A stretch of 64,000 nucleotides of DNA, taken from Endomicrobium proavitum (GTDB taxonomy: Bacteria > Elusimicrobiota > Endomicrobiia > Endomicrobiales > Endomicrobiaceae). The stretch is from positions 1-64,000 of the forward strand of contig NZ_CP009498.1 of the NCBI RefSeq assembly GCF_001027545.1, given 5' to 3'. The notes under the pieces are model-generated. The model did not search any database, was not told the DNA's origin, and worked only from the letters and a program-made list of their open reading frames with translations. The first letter of the stretch is position 1, and each line of letters begins with the position of its first letter. A program made the position numbers and the translations under genes. This document shows, in pieces, positions 26,094 to 34,233 of the stretch.

Positions 26094-27251
26094 ATGATTA
26101 GATTTACCACGGCAGGCGAATCCCACGGAAGAGGGATTATTGCAATTCTTGAGGGAATTCCCGCAGGGCTTAACGTTAACTCGGAAGATATAGACGTAGA
26201 GCTTGCAAGAAGACAGAAAGGTTACGGCAGAGGCGCAAGAATGAGAATAGAGACCGACGTCGTAAAAGTTCTTTCGGGAATGCGTTACGCAAGAACAATC
26301 GGTTCGCCGATAGCGCTTTACGTTACAAACAGAGACTGGGAAAACTGGGAAAATATTATGTCTCCGATAGCCGTTGATTTAGACGGAGAAATTCTTTTAA
26401 AGCCGCGTCCGGGGCATGCAGACCTTGCGGGGCTTATGAAATACGGCTCTACAGATTTCAGAGATATTTTGGAAAGAGCGTCCGCCAGAGAAACCGCCGC
26501 AAGAGTTGCGGTCGGCGCGGTATGCAAAGAACTTTTAAAAGAGTTTGACATAAGAATTACTTCTTACACTTTGCAGATAGGAAATGTTACGGCGGATATT
26601 AATTCCGTTCCGGCTGAAAAAATATGGCACAATACGGAAATGTCTTATGTGCGCTGTCCCGACGCTGCGGCAAGCAAAAAAATGATACAGCTTATAAAAA
26701 AGACCGGCTCGCAGGGCGATACTTTGGGCGGCAAACTTGCGGTTAAAATAGAAAACGTTCCCGCGGGTCTTGGAAGCCACACCCAGTGGGATTTAAAATT
26801 AGACGGAAGACTTGCGCAGAGTTTTCTTTCAATACAGGCAATTAAAGCCGTAGAGTTTGGCAGCGGATCAAAACTTGCGGCTATCCCCGGATCTTTATCT
26901 CACGACGAAATTTTTTATAACGATAAAAAAGGTTTTTACAGAAATACAAACAGGGCGGGCGGCATTGAAGGCGGAATGTCTAACGGCGAAACTATAGAAA
27001 TTTCGTGCACAATGAAAGCTATACCGTCTCTTGCAAAACCGCTGCGTTCGGTAAATTTAAGCACAAAGAAAGCGGCCAAAGCGGAAGCTGTGCGCAGCGA
27101 CGTTTGCGCGGTGCCTGCCGCCGGAATTGTTGCGGAAGCTGTCGCGGCGTTTGAAATTGCAAAAGCTCTTAAAGAAAAATTCGGCGGCGACAATATTGAA
27201 GATATGAAAAAAAGCGTAGCCGCTTATAAAGCAAGACTTAAAAACATATAA
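26094..27251 (+). CDS. aroC: Chorismate synthase
   Basis: Last step of the shikimate pathway: converts EPSP to chorismate using reduced FMN. Family signatures GESHGRGIIAILEGIPAGL at the N-terminus, RPGHADLAG, RASARETAARVAVGA and the C-terminal RAGGIEGGMSNGE are all visible. 385 residues, normal length. A GGGAG ribosome-binding site precedes the ATG. The shikimate kinase gene begins 2 nt after its stop. Confidence 0.96.
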   Translation: MIRFTTAGESHGRGIIAILEGIPAGLNVNSEDIDVELARRQKGYGRGARMRIETDVVKVLSGMRYARTIGSPIALYVTNRDWENWENIMSPIAVDLDGEILLKPRPGHADLAGLMKYGSTDFRDILERASARETAARVAVGAVCKELLKEFDIRITSYTLQIGNVTADINSVPAEKIWHNTEMSYVRCPDAAASKKMIQLIKKTGSQGDTLGGKLAVKIENVPAGLGSHTQWDLKLDGRLAQSFLSIQAIKAVEFGSGSKLAAIPGSLSHDEIFYNDKKGFYRNTNRAGGIEGGMSNGETIEISCTMKAIPSLAKPLRSVNLSTKKAAKAEAVRSDVCAVPAAGIVAEAVAAFEIAKALKEKFGGDNIEDMKKSVAAYKARLKNI

Positions 27252-27252
27252 T

Positions 27253-27777
27253 ATGAACATAGTTTTAACCGGATTTATGGGAAGCGGAAAATCGGCGGTA
27301 GGCGCGGAGCTTGCAAAAAAGCTCGGGTTTGAGTTTGTTGATACCGACGAAACCGTTGAAAAAGCATCCGGCGTTAAAATAAGCGAAATTTTTGCGCTCT
27401 ACGGCGAAGAAACTTTCAGAAATATGGAATTTGAAGCGGTTGCGGCTGCCGCTGAAAAAGATAACGCGGTAATAGCCACAGGCGGCGGAGCGGTTTTAAA
27501 CGCGCAGAATATAATTAATCTTAAAAGAAACGGAATTATTATTTATTTAAAAGCGTCGCCTGAAATAATATACGCAAGAATAAAAAACGAAACTCACAGA
27601 CCTTTGTTGAAGCTTGCAGACCCATTAAGCGAGATAAAAAAGTTATTGTCGGCGCGCAAAGACGCGTATGAAAAATACGATTTTTCTTTTGACGCAGGCG
27701 AAGGCAGCCCGCGGGAAATTGCCCAAAAAATAGCTTTGGACTCAGGCGTCAAAAAAATGCTGGAGGAAAAGATATGA
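27253..27777 (+). CDS. aroK: Shikimate kinase
   Basis: Phosphorylates shikimate, two steps before AroC. The P-loop GFMGSGKS lies at 7-14, the substrate-binding FVDTDE at about 31-36, EETFRNMEFEAV holds the shikimate-binding Arg, and ATGGGAVL lies at about 76-83. The lid-type sequence NETHRPLL follows. 174 residues. It forms an operon with aroC and overlaps the next gene by 4 nt. Confidence 0.94.
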   Translation: MNIVLTGFMGSGKSAVGAELAKKLGFEFVDTDETVEKASGVKISEIFALYGEETFRNMEFEAVAAAAEKDNAVIATGGGAVLNAQNIINLKRNGIIIYLKASPEIIYARIKNETHRPLLKLADPLSEIKKLLSARKDAYEKYDFSFDAGEGSPREIAQKIALDSGVKKMLEEKI

Positions 27778-28400
27778 AAAAATTTGCGGTAATATTATGT
27801 TTATTTTTTGTCGGAGTTTTTTTTGCAGCTTGCAACAACGTTGAGCTGGACACGTCTTTGTTTAAAGACGGCGATGTTATTTTTCAAAATAAAAAATCTA
27901 AGTCCGGCGATCTTTTGGCGTTTCTGTCAAACACAAAATATAATAACGCCGGAATTTTATTTTCAAGAGGCGGAAAATGGTATGTTTTGGAAGCCGTTCA
28001 GCCCGTGCAGCTTACGCCTTTAAAAAGCTGGATTAAAGAGGGCGAAGACAACCGCTACGTAGTTAAAAGGCTTAAAGAAGAGAGCACTCTTATTACGCCG
28101 CAAACGCTTGAAAGTATGAAAAAGTTTAACAGCGAATTCCTCGGAAAACCTTACGACCAGTATTACGAATGGTCGGACAGAGCGTTTTATTCTTCGGAGC
28201 TTATCTGGAAAATTTACAACAGGGCGCTGGGCATAGAAATTTCTCAGCTGCGCGTTTTTGCGGATTTTAATCTTGCCGATGAAAATGTTAAAACCCGTCT
28301 GCAGGAAGTTTTTGGAAATAATATTCCCATTTACGAACAAATTACCACCCCTGCTGATATTTTTAATTCTAACATGCTTATAACTATTGTTGAAAAATAA
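27774..28400 (+). CDS. YiiX/YebB-family lipoprotein lacking the catalytic Cys and His
   Basis: A 208-residue lipoprotein (lipobox FFAAC, Cys20) of the permuted NlpC/P60 (papain-like) YiiX family. The family pattern is clear along the whole protein: GDVIFQ, LEAVQPVQLTPLKSWI, GKPYD..YEWSDRAFY, SELIWKIYNRALG and NIPI. The two catalytic residues are replaced: the His of the YSHxG motif is Asn58 (YNNAG), and the Cys of YCSE is Ser140 (YSSE). It is therefore probably not a hydrolase and may bind lipid or peptidoglycan instead. The gene overlaps the aroK stop by 4 nt, so it is read with the aromatic genes. Confidence 0.85.
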   Translation: MKKFAVILCLFFVGVFFAACNNVELDTSLFKDGDVIFQNKKSKSGDLLAFLSNTKYNNAGILFSRGGKWYVLEAVQPVQLTPLKSWIKEGEDNRYVVKRLKEESTLITPQTLESMKKFNSEFLGKPYDQYYEWSDRAFYSSELIWKIYNRALGIEISQLRVFADFNLADENVKTRLQEVFGNNIPIYEQITTPADIFNSNMLITIVEK

Positions 28401-28430
28401 TTGAAAAATGAGCAAGTTTTCTTTAATAAA

Positions 28431-28459
28431 TTGACTAAAAAATACATAAATTATATAAT
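28431..28459 (+). promoter_or_regulatory. Strong sigma70-type promoter ahead of the barrel-protein gene
   Basis: TTGACT (28431-28436), 17-bp spacer, TATAAT (28454-28459). The match to consensus is near perfect. It rules out the upstream ATG at 28459, which lies in the -10 box, and fixes the TTG start at 28492. Confidence 0.8.
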
Positions 28460-28491
28460 TGATACATTATTATCTTTTGCGGGAGAATAAA

Positions 28492-29196
28492 TTGAAAAAA
28501 ATTGTTTTCGGACTTTTTATGGTTCTTGCGGCTGCTGCAAGCGCTCATGCCGGAAGGCTTTGGGTTATGGATTCTCCTACATCAAACATTTTAAATTACG
28601 GAGCATATGACGTTGATATAAGGTTTTTCAGCGCCGGCGGAGTGCAAACCCGTCTTGATTTCGGCGTGTTCAAAATTTTTAACATAGGCATAGCGTGGGA
28701 GTTTGATAAGTTTATCGGAAACGATAAAGTGCAAGTTGCAATTCCGGCGCTTTCGGCAAAGTTAGACGTTTACAGCGGCGATATGGATCTTCCGTCTATA
28801 GCGTTGGGCTACGACGGACAGGGATATTTTTTCAGCACGGATTATACCGACGATTACTTCCAGCTTGGCAAAGGCGTTTATTTTGTTTTGGGCAGGGAGG
28901 TTTTTTTTGAAGGGCTAACAATTAACGGCGGATTAAATATGAACAATTTCAGAAACGCTAAAGTTTACGCGTTTTTAAACGCCGAAGTCCCCTTGCTGAA
29001 AGATTACATAGCTTTTATGGCCGAATACGATAACTTTCATTACTTTGCCGACGCAAGATTAAATTTCGGTTTAAGATTTTCTTTAAGCGAATACATAGAT
29101 TTTGATTTTATAATGAGAGACTGCTGGGCGCCTAACGGCTTTGACAGAGTCCCTAACGAAAGAGTGTTTAAAATTAATTACTCGGGCAAGTTTTAA
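28492..29196 (+). CDS. Outer-membrane beta-barrel protein (YjbH-like)
   Basis: A secreted 234-residue protein. The signal peptide is KKIVFGLFMVLAAAASAHA, followed by aromatic-rich strands. Features such as ILNYGAYDVDIRFF, GVQTRLDFGVFK, IGIAWEF, LPSIALGYDGQGYF and a C-terminal strand ending in Phe resemble the small barrel/YjbH-like proteins with a PSIAIGYD motif. Function is unknown. The start is TTG at 28492, with GGAGA 5 nt upstream; an in-frame ATG further upstream lies in the promoter. It has its own strong promoter and is followed closely by accA. Confidence 0.7.
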   Translation: MKKIVFGLFMVLAAAASAHAGRLWVMDSPTSNILNYGAYDVDIRFFSAGGVQTRLDFGVFKIFNIGIAWEFDKFIGNDKVQVAIPALSAKLDVYSGDMDLPSIALGYDGQGYFFSTDYTDDYFQLGKGVYFVLGREVFFEGLTINGGLNMNNFRNAKVYAFLNAEVPLLKDYIAFMAEYDNFHYFADARLNFGLRFSLSEYIDFDFIMRDCWAPNGFDRVPNERVFKINYSGKF

Positions 29197-29205
29197 GGAG
29201 AATCA

Positions 29206-30264
29206 ATGGAAACGTCTTTTGACTTTGAGCAACCTTTAGTTGAGCTTGAAGAGAAAATAGAAGAGTTAAAAACGTCTTCGCTTAACAATCATGCCGATTT
29301 CTCTAAACAAATCGCTGAACTTGAAGCGAAAAAAGAAAATCTCAAACAAAAAATTTACGGTTCTCTTACGCCTTGGCAGAGAATACAAATTGCGCGCCAC
29401 CCAAAAAGACCTTACTCCGCCGATTATATAAAATTAATTTTTGAAGATTTTGTAGAACTTCACGGCGACAGAGTGTTTGGCGACGACCGCGCTCTTTTGT
29501 GCGGCATGGCGCTCTTGGACGGAAAGCCGGTAATAGTTATAGGTCATCAGAAGGGAAGAACGCTTCAGGAAAACATGGACAGAAATTTCGGCATGGCGCA
29601 CCCCGAAGGTTACCGCAAAGCCATGCGCATAATGAAACTTGCGGAAAAATTTAACAGACCCGTTATAACTTTTATAGATACATCCGGCGCTTATCCGGGA
29701 ATAGCCGCCGAAGAAAGAGGGCAAGCCGAAGCCATAGCCAGAAATTTAAGAGATATGGCAAAGCTTTCGGTTCCTGTTTTAAGCGTTGTTATCGGCGAGG
29801 GCGGTTCCGGCGGGGCGCTTGGCATAGGCGTGTCAAACAAAGTTTTGATGCTTGAAAATTCGTATTATTCCGTTATTTCTCCGGAAGGCTGCGCAGCCAT
29901 ACTTTTTAGAGACGGTTCTAAAGCGAAAGATGCGGCCGAAGCCATGAAAATTACCGCAAAGGATTTGTTAAATCTTAAAGTTATAGACGAAATAATAAAA
30001 GAACCTCTCGGCGGCGCGCATAACGACGCTGAAAAAACCGCGGTAAACATAAAAGCTTCTTTAAATAAATATATTAAACTTTACGAAGATATGTCCGCGC
30101 AAAAAATAGAAGACGACAGATATTCAAAGTTTCGCAACATGGGCGTTTTTGAAGAACCGGCTTCTTTCGTGAAAATTGTAAAAGAAAAAAAGCCTGCGGC
30201 AAAAGCGAAGGTAAAAGCAAAAACCGCGGCAAAATCCAAACCTAAAAAAACGGCAAAGAAGTAA
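29206..30264 (+). CDS. accA: Acetyl-CoA carboxylase carboxyltransferase subunit alpha
   Basis: Transfers the carboxyl group from biotin to acetyl-CoA to make malonyl-CoA for fatty acids. [16 protein letters not shown] at the N-terminus, [50 protein letters not shown] and [12 protein letters not shown] are family signatures. At 352 residues it is longer than usual because of a Lys/Ala-rich tail (about 325-352). The partner accD is not in the window. A strong GGAG site lies just after the barrel gene. Confidence 0.94.
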   Translation: METSFDFEQPLVELEEKIEELKTSSLNNHADFSKQIAELEAKKENLKQKIYGSLTPWQRIQIARHPKRPYSADYIKLIFEDFVELHGDRVFGDDRALLCGMALLDGKPVIVIGHQKGRTLQENMDRNFGMAHPEGYRKAMRIMKLAEKFNRPVITFIDTSGAYPGIAAEERGQAEAIARNLRDMAKLSVPVLSVVIGEGGSGGALGIGVSNKVLMLENSYYSVISPEGCAAILFRDGSKAKDAAEAMKITAKDLLNLKVIDEIIKEPLGGAHNDAEKTAVNIKASLNKYIKLYEDMSAQKIEDDRYSKFRNMGVFEEPASFVKIVKEKKPAAKAKVKAKTAAKSKPKKTAKK

Positions 30265-30288
30265 ACATATAATACAGGAGGAATCACA

Positions 30289-31284
30289 ATGGCATTAGTT
30301 CCGGCAAAACAGATTTTGGACGAAGCGAAAAAAGGCGGCTACGGCGTAGGCGCTTACAATGTAAACAACATGGAGCAGATTCAGGCAATTATGGACGCTG
30401 CGAAAGAAACGCAGTCTCCCGTAATAATTCAGGCAAGCCGCGGCGCGCTGAAATATGCAAGCTTTACTTACCTTGGGTATTTAATGAAAGCGGCGGTTAT
30501 TGAAAATCCGGATATTCCCGTTGCAATGCATTTAGATCACGGCAACTCTTTGGAATCCGCAATAAAAGCTATTGACCTCGGATTTTCTTCGGTTATGATA
30601 GACGGTTCGCTTTTGGAAGACGGAAAAACCGCTTCCGATTACGCTTACAATGTTAAAGTTACAAAATCAGTTGTGGAATACGCTCACGCAAGAGGCGTTT
30701 CGGTTGAAGCTGAAATAGGAACTCTCGGCGGAATTGAAGACGGCGTAGGTTCCGGCACAATTCATTTGACAGATCCGCAGGAAGCTAAAAAATTCGTAGA
30801 AGCCACCGGAGTTGATTCTTTGGCTATTGCCATAGGCACTTCGCACGGCGCGTATAAATTTAAAGAAACCCCTAAACTTGCTTTTGACGTTTTGAAAGAA
30901 ATCAGAGGGCTTATAAATATTCCTATCGTTCTTCACGGAGCGTCTTCGGTTCCGAAAGCTTTGATAGACGAAGTAAACAAATACGGCGGCAAAATGCCTG
31001 GCGCGCAGGGCGTTCCTATTGAGCAGCTTCAGGAATCGGTAAAACTCGGCGTTCAGAAAATTAACGTAGATACCGACGGCAGACTTGCAATTACCGCCGC
31101 TATCAGAAAAGTATTTACCGAAACTCCGGAAAAGTTTGACCCCAGAGATTATTTAGGACCTGCCAGAACGGCTCTTAAAAATCTTATAGTTACAAAAATG
31201 AAAGATTTCGGCACCGCGGGACACGCTAAAGATTACGCGCCGAAATCTCTTGAAGATTACAAGAAGCTTTACGCCTCTAAGTAA
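30289..31284 (+). CDS. fba: Fructose-bisphosphate aldolase, class II
   Basis: Zinc-dependent glycolytic and gluconeogenic aldolase, 331 residues. AYNVNN, the catalytic HLDHG (81-85), a SVMIDGS segment, EAEIG(T)LGG, TSHGAYKF and LHGASS give the metal and phosphate sites. The long insert after LHGASS (KYGGKMPGAQGVPIEQL) fits the class IIB type. An AGGAGGAAT site precedes the ATG. It is followed by a hairpin that probably ends the unit. Confidence 0.94.
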   Translation: MALVPAKQILDEAKKGGYGVGAYNVNNMEQIQAIMDAAKETQSPVIIQASRGALKYASFTYLGYLMKAAVIENPDIPVAMHLDHGNSLESAIKAIDLGFSSVMIDGSLLEDGKTASDYAYNVKVTKSVVEYAHARGVSVEAEIGTLGGIEDGVGSGTIHLTDPQEAKKFVEATGVDSLAIAIGTSHGAYKFKETPKLAFDVLKEIRGLINIPIVLHGASSVPKALIDEVNKYGGKMPGAQGVPIEQLQESVKLGVQKINVDTDGRLAITAAIRKVFTETPEKFDPRDYLGPARTALKNLIVTKMKDFGTAGHAKDYAPKSLEDYKKLYASK

Positions 31285-31327
31285 AAATTCGCGGTTGTTT
31301 GATTTTTAGGATTTTGAAAACTATTCG

Positions 31328-31361
31328 GCGCACGCTTTACATAAAATGTTAAAGCGTGCGC
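31328..31361 (+). terminator. Hairpin after fba
   Basis: GCGCACGCTTTA pairs perfectly with TAAAGCGTGCGC around a 10-nt loop. There is no long T run, so it may be a weak terminator or a 3'-end stabiliser. Confidence 0.5.
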
Positions 31362-31381
31362 CCATAATATAGGAGGCGTTT

Positions 31382-31660
31382 ATGTCGTTTTACCATATAA
31401 AGAGAATTGACGTTTCTTCGGTTTTTAAAACAGTGCCTTTGGTTTCTGCCTCGGTAAACGCTGTTTTGGCTGTGGGATATTTCTTTCTTGTCCAAGCTCA
31501 AAATGTAACGCTTTCGCAGAAACTGCAGTTTGTGTTTGTGCTGTTTGCAATTTTAACGATGTTTGTAACTTTGGTTTCAATTCTTTTCGTATTTTTTTAC
31601 AATATATTTTCAAAAAAATTGGGTGCAAACGTAGTTGTTGCGCTTGAACCTAAAGAATAA
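31382..31660 (+). CDS. Small two-helix membrane protein (DUF3566-like)
   Basis: 92 residues with two membrane helices (about 18-37 and 48-73). IKRIDVSSVFK at the start and YNIFSKKLGANVVVALEPKE at the end resemble the layout of DUF3566 proteins, whose function is not known. AGGAGG precedes the ATG. It lies between fba and an OmpA lipoprotein gene, 15 nt before the latter, so the two may share a transcript. Confidence 0.65.
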   Translation: MSFYHIKRIDVSSVFKTVPLVSASVNAVLAVGYFFLVQAQNVTLSQKLQFVFVLFAILTMFVTLVSILFVFFYNIFSKKLGANVVVALEPKE

Positions 31661-31675
31661 CAGGGAGAATCTCAC

Positions 31676-32314
31676 ATGAATAAAGTTTTGTTGACGGCGC
31701 TTGGTTTTTGTCTTTTGGCGGCGGCTTGCACAACGCCTGGTAAAAATACGGCAATCGGCGCAGGGGCGGGCGCGGCGGTAGGCGCAGTTACCGGAGCGGT
31801 TATTGCAAATAATACAAAAGGCGGAGAAGCGTGGAAAGGCGCAGTTATCGGCGGAGCGGCAGGAGCGGTTGCCGGCGGAGCAATAGGCAATTATTTTGAC
31901 AAACAGGCCAAAGAACTTGCGGCAATTGCAGACGTTGCAAAAACAAACGACGGTTTAAGAATAACTCTTAAAAACGATATTCTTTTTTCAGTAAACAGCG
32001 CGGAGTTATCTTCCGCTGCGCAAAAAACTCTTACGGATTTGAATACGGTTTTGAAAAAATACCCTCAAAACATTATAGTTGTGGAAGGCAATACCGACAA
32101 TACCGGTTCTGCCGCAACCAACAAAACGCTGTCCGAAAAAAGAGCAAAAGCTGTTTATGACTTTTTGCTTGGCACCGGACTTAAAACCTACAAAATTTCT
32201 TACATAGGCTACGGTTTAACAAACCCTATTGCCGATAACTCAACTGAAGAAGGTCGCGCAAAAAACAGAAGAGTAAACTTGGACATAACAGCTAACACGG
32301 CAGCAATTAAATAA
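31676..32314 (+). CDS. OmpA-family lipoprotein with glycine-zipper segment
   Basis: 212 residues. The lipobox LLAAAC (Cys18) is followed by a Gly/Ala-rich zipper (about 26-72, GAGAGAAVGAVTG and GAVIGGAAGAVAGG). An OmpA-like peptidoglycan-binding domain (about 90-208) has VEGNTDNTGS, LSEKRAKAVYDFL, GYGLTNPIADN and KNRRVNL. It likely links the outer membrane to the wall, as Pal or YiaD do. HTD of the usual motif is NTD. The stop codon runs into a dispersed repeat, like the OmpA-domain autotransporter at the start of the window. Confidence 0.9.
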   Translation: MNKVLLTALGFCLLAAACTTPGKNTAIGAGAGAAVGAVTGAVIANNTKGGEAWKGAVIGGAAGAVAGGAIGNYFDKQAKELAAIADVAKTNDGLRITLKNDILFSVNSAELSSAAQKTLTDLNTVLKKYPQNIIVVEGNTDNTGSAATNKTLSEKRAKAVYDFLLGTGLKTYKISYIGYGLTNPIADNSTEEGRAKNRRVNLDITANTAAIK

Positions 32315-32425
32315 CGGCAAAGTGAAAAGTGACACGAAGTGTCATCCCGGAATGTCTTAATCCGGGATCCACGTTTGCTAAATATTATACGTGTTCATTA
32401 TTTAACGGCAAAGTGGAAAGTGAAA
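32313..32425 (+). repeat. Dispersed composite repeat, type B
   Basis: It begins and ends with the near-identical words AACGGCAAAGTGAAAAGTGA and AACGGCAAAGTGGAAAGTGA, giving direct repeats of about 20 bp around roughly 70 bp. The core is TGTCAT-CCCGGA-loop-TCCGGG-ATCCA (32340-32371). The inverted sister copy is at 12409-12516. The first bases overlap the stop codon of the OmpA lipoprotein. Confidence 0.85.
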
Positions 32426-32436
32426 TTTACGACAAA

Positions 32437-32477
32437 TAAAAAAAACCGGAAGAGTTATAACTCTTCCGGTTTTTTTA
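32437..32477 (+). terminator. Rho-independent terminator after the OmpA lipoprotein
   Basis: AACCGGAAGAGTT and AACTCTTCCGGTT form a perfect stem followed by seven T, with A residues upstream so that it can act in both directions. It uses the same CCGGAA stem as the terminator at 8971-9008. Confidence 0.88.
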
Positions 32478-32550
32478 TATTTATAGATTCTGTTATTTTG
32501 CCCATCTTGAGATGAGATTTCGTATTATTTTGTAGTTTTTTGCCGTGAAT

Positions 32551-32664
32551 TTCACTTTTCGCTTTAAAAGATGTAATGCATACATCTAATATTTAGCAAC
32601 CGTGGATTGCCGATTACGGATTTCGGCAATGACACACAAGTGTGTCACTTTTCACTTTGCCGTT
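32551..32664 (-). repeat. Dispersed composite repeat, type A, inverted copy
   Basis: The reverse complement is almost identical to 8843-8955, with a few differences in the last 40 bases. The core TGGAT-TGCCGA-loop-TCGGCA-ATGACA is at 32603-32634. With the type B copy at 32313 it brackets the terminator in the 445-bp gap before the hydrogenase operon; no gene lies in this gap. Confidence 0.85.
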
Positions 32665-32672
32665 AAACGCGT

Positions 32673-32702
32673 TTGACATCTTCAAAGTAAAATTTATATA
32701 AT
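32673..32702 (+). promoter_or_regulatory. Strong sigma70-type promoter for the hydrogenase operon
   Basis: TTGACA (32673-32678), 18-bp spacer, TATAAT (32697-32702). The predicted start near 32709 gives a 5' leader of about 66 nt, which contains a 10-bp stem with one mismatch (32726-32735 with 32743-32752). Confidence 0.75.
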
Positions 32703-32774
32703 GGTCGCTGTAAGGCAAAATATGGCCGCTCATATTGTAAAAATATGCGCGGTTTATAATTGTCCGAAACTTTT

Positions 32775-34232
32775 ATGACAAATAAAATTATATTGGCGCT
32801 TATCATTGCTCTTCCAATATTCGGTTCTTGTCTTCTGCCTGTAGCAGGCAGAATTTCGGCAACATTTAGAAATATACTCGCATTGTCCCTTGCAATATTT
32901 GTTTTTGCACTGGGACTTTTTATTGCCCCGTCGGTTTTTTCCGGCAATATTATAGAAATAGGATATAACCTTCCTTTCGGTTTTAATTTCCTTTTGAAAG
33001 CCGACGCTTTTGCGCTGTTTTGCGCTTTGGCATCTTCTTTTGTCAGCGCAATTATAGTTTTCTACTCGTTTGAATACATTAAACCATACAAAAATCAAAA
33101 TGAATACTACTTTATAGTTCTTCTTTTCCTCGGCTCTATGATGGGTATAATTTTTTCCGCAAATCTTATACTATTATATATGTTCTGGGAAATGACGGCT
33201 CTTGCCTCGTGGAGGCTTATCGGGTTTTTTAGAAAAGATGATTTTGTTCGCCGCGCAAACAAAGCTTTTTTGGTTACCGCCGGCGGAGCTTTCTTAATGC
33301 TTATAGGATTTTTTGTAGTTTATTCGCAGGCAGGAAGTTTTGATTATAAAGCTATTCATGCCGCAATACCTGCCGGAAACGTTAAAAATCTTGCGGTTAT
33401 TTTAATTTTGTGCGGTATATTTGCAAAGTCCGCAACGTTTCCTTTTCATACGTGGCTTGCGGATGCAGGCGTTGCGCCGTCTCCGGTAACAGCTCTTCTT
33501 CACGCCGCTGTTTTGGTGAAAATAGGCGTTTACGTTTATGCCAGACTTTTTACAAATATAATTGCGCCGTCCGAAGAAATCAGGACGGTTATTTTTATAA
33601 TTATAGCTTTAAGCGCTTTGCTTTCGGGCGGCGCCGCTTTAATTGAAAAAGATATAAAAAGAATTATCGCTTTTTCAACGGTAAGCCAGCTTGCGTTTAT
33701 ATTTTTAGGTTTTGTCGTGGGAACGCCCTTGGCGTTTGGCGCGTCAATGCTTTATATTTTAATGCATTCAAGCGCAAAAGCCGGACTGTTTTTAAGCGCG
33801 GGAATTATAGAACACGAAACCCACACAAAAGACACGTCTCAAATGGGCGGACTTTTTAAAGTTATTCCTATAACCGCGGTTGGTTTTCTTTTGTGCATGG
33901 CATCTATTATAGGTATTCCTCCCATGGGCGGTTTTTTCAGCAAATTTTTTGTAATAACGGGCGCGGCGGCGGCTGGCTACTACGCAGTGGCTCTGGTTTT
34001 TGTTTTAGCGGCTACGCTTACAATATTGTATATGGTCAGAGTTTATTATAAAGTATTTTTGGCAGCCCCTGTAAATGCAATCGTCGCAAGCGGGCATAAA
34101 TCAAGTTTTTGGTCTCCTATGAATTTAAGCATTTCAATACTTGCTTTTATTTCTCTTGTGTGCGGTTTAGGCTTTGGCTGGTTTACGCGCATTGCGGAAC
34201 TTGCCTCAAAACAAATGTTTGGAATAATTTAA
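32775..34232 (+). CDS. Group 4 hydrogenase antiporter-like membrane subunit (NuoL/M/HyfB type), first copy
   Basis: A proton- or sodium-translocating antiporter-like subunit of about 485 residues and 14 membrane helices. The TM5 glutamate lies in LYMFWEMTALASW. HTWLADAGVAPSPVTALLHAAVLVKIGVYVYAR holds the conserved TM7-8 lysine, and a later HSSAKAGLF gives the third half-channel. The start is ATG 32775; a TTG at 32760 overlaps a TATAAT and is less likely. No clear ribosome-binding site. It is first of twelve genes in the operon and is followed 1 nt later by the second antiporter gene. Confidence 0.88.
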   Translation: MTNKIILALIIALPIFGSCLLPVAGRISATFRNILALSLAIFVFALGLFIAPSVFSGNIIEIGYNLPFGFNFLLKADAFALFCALASSFVSAIIVFYSFEYIKPYKNQNEYYFIVLLFLGSMMGIIFSANLILLYMFWEMTALASWRLIGFFRKDDFVRRANKAFLVTAGGAFLMLIGFFVVYSQAGSFDYKAIHAAIPAGNVKNLAVILILCGIFAKSATFPFHTWLADAGVAPSPVTALLHAAVLVKIGVYVYARLFTNIIAPSEEIRTVIFIIIALSALLSGGAALIEKDIKRIIAFSTVSQLAFIFLGFVVGTPLAFGASMLYILMHSSAKAGLFLSAGIIEHETHTKDTSQMGGLFKVIPITAVGFLLCMASIIGIPPMGGFFSKFFVITGAAAAGYYAVALVFVLAATLTILYMVRVYYKVFLAAPVNAIVASGHKSSFWSPMNLSISILAFISLVCGLGFGWFTRIAELASKQMFGII

Positions 34233-34233
34233 A

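Noticed and set aside
28459-28461. ATG start for the barrel protein
   Set aside because: It lies in the -10 box of a near-consensus promoter; the TTG at 28492 has a GGAGA site and begins a normal signal peptide.
32760-32762. TTG start for the first hydrogenase gene
   Set aside because: It overlaps a TATAAT sequence and adds five residues without family support; the ATG at 32775 gives the usual N-terminus.
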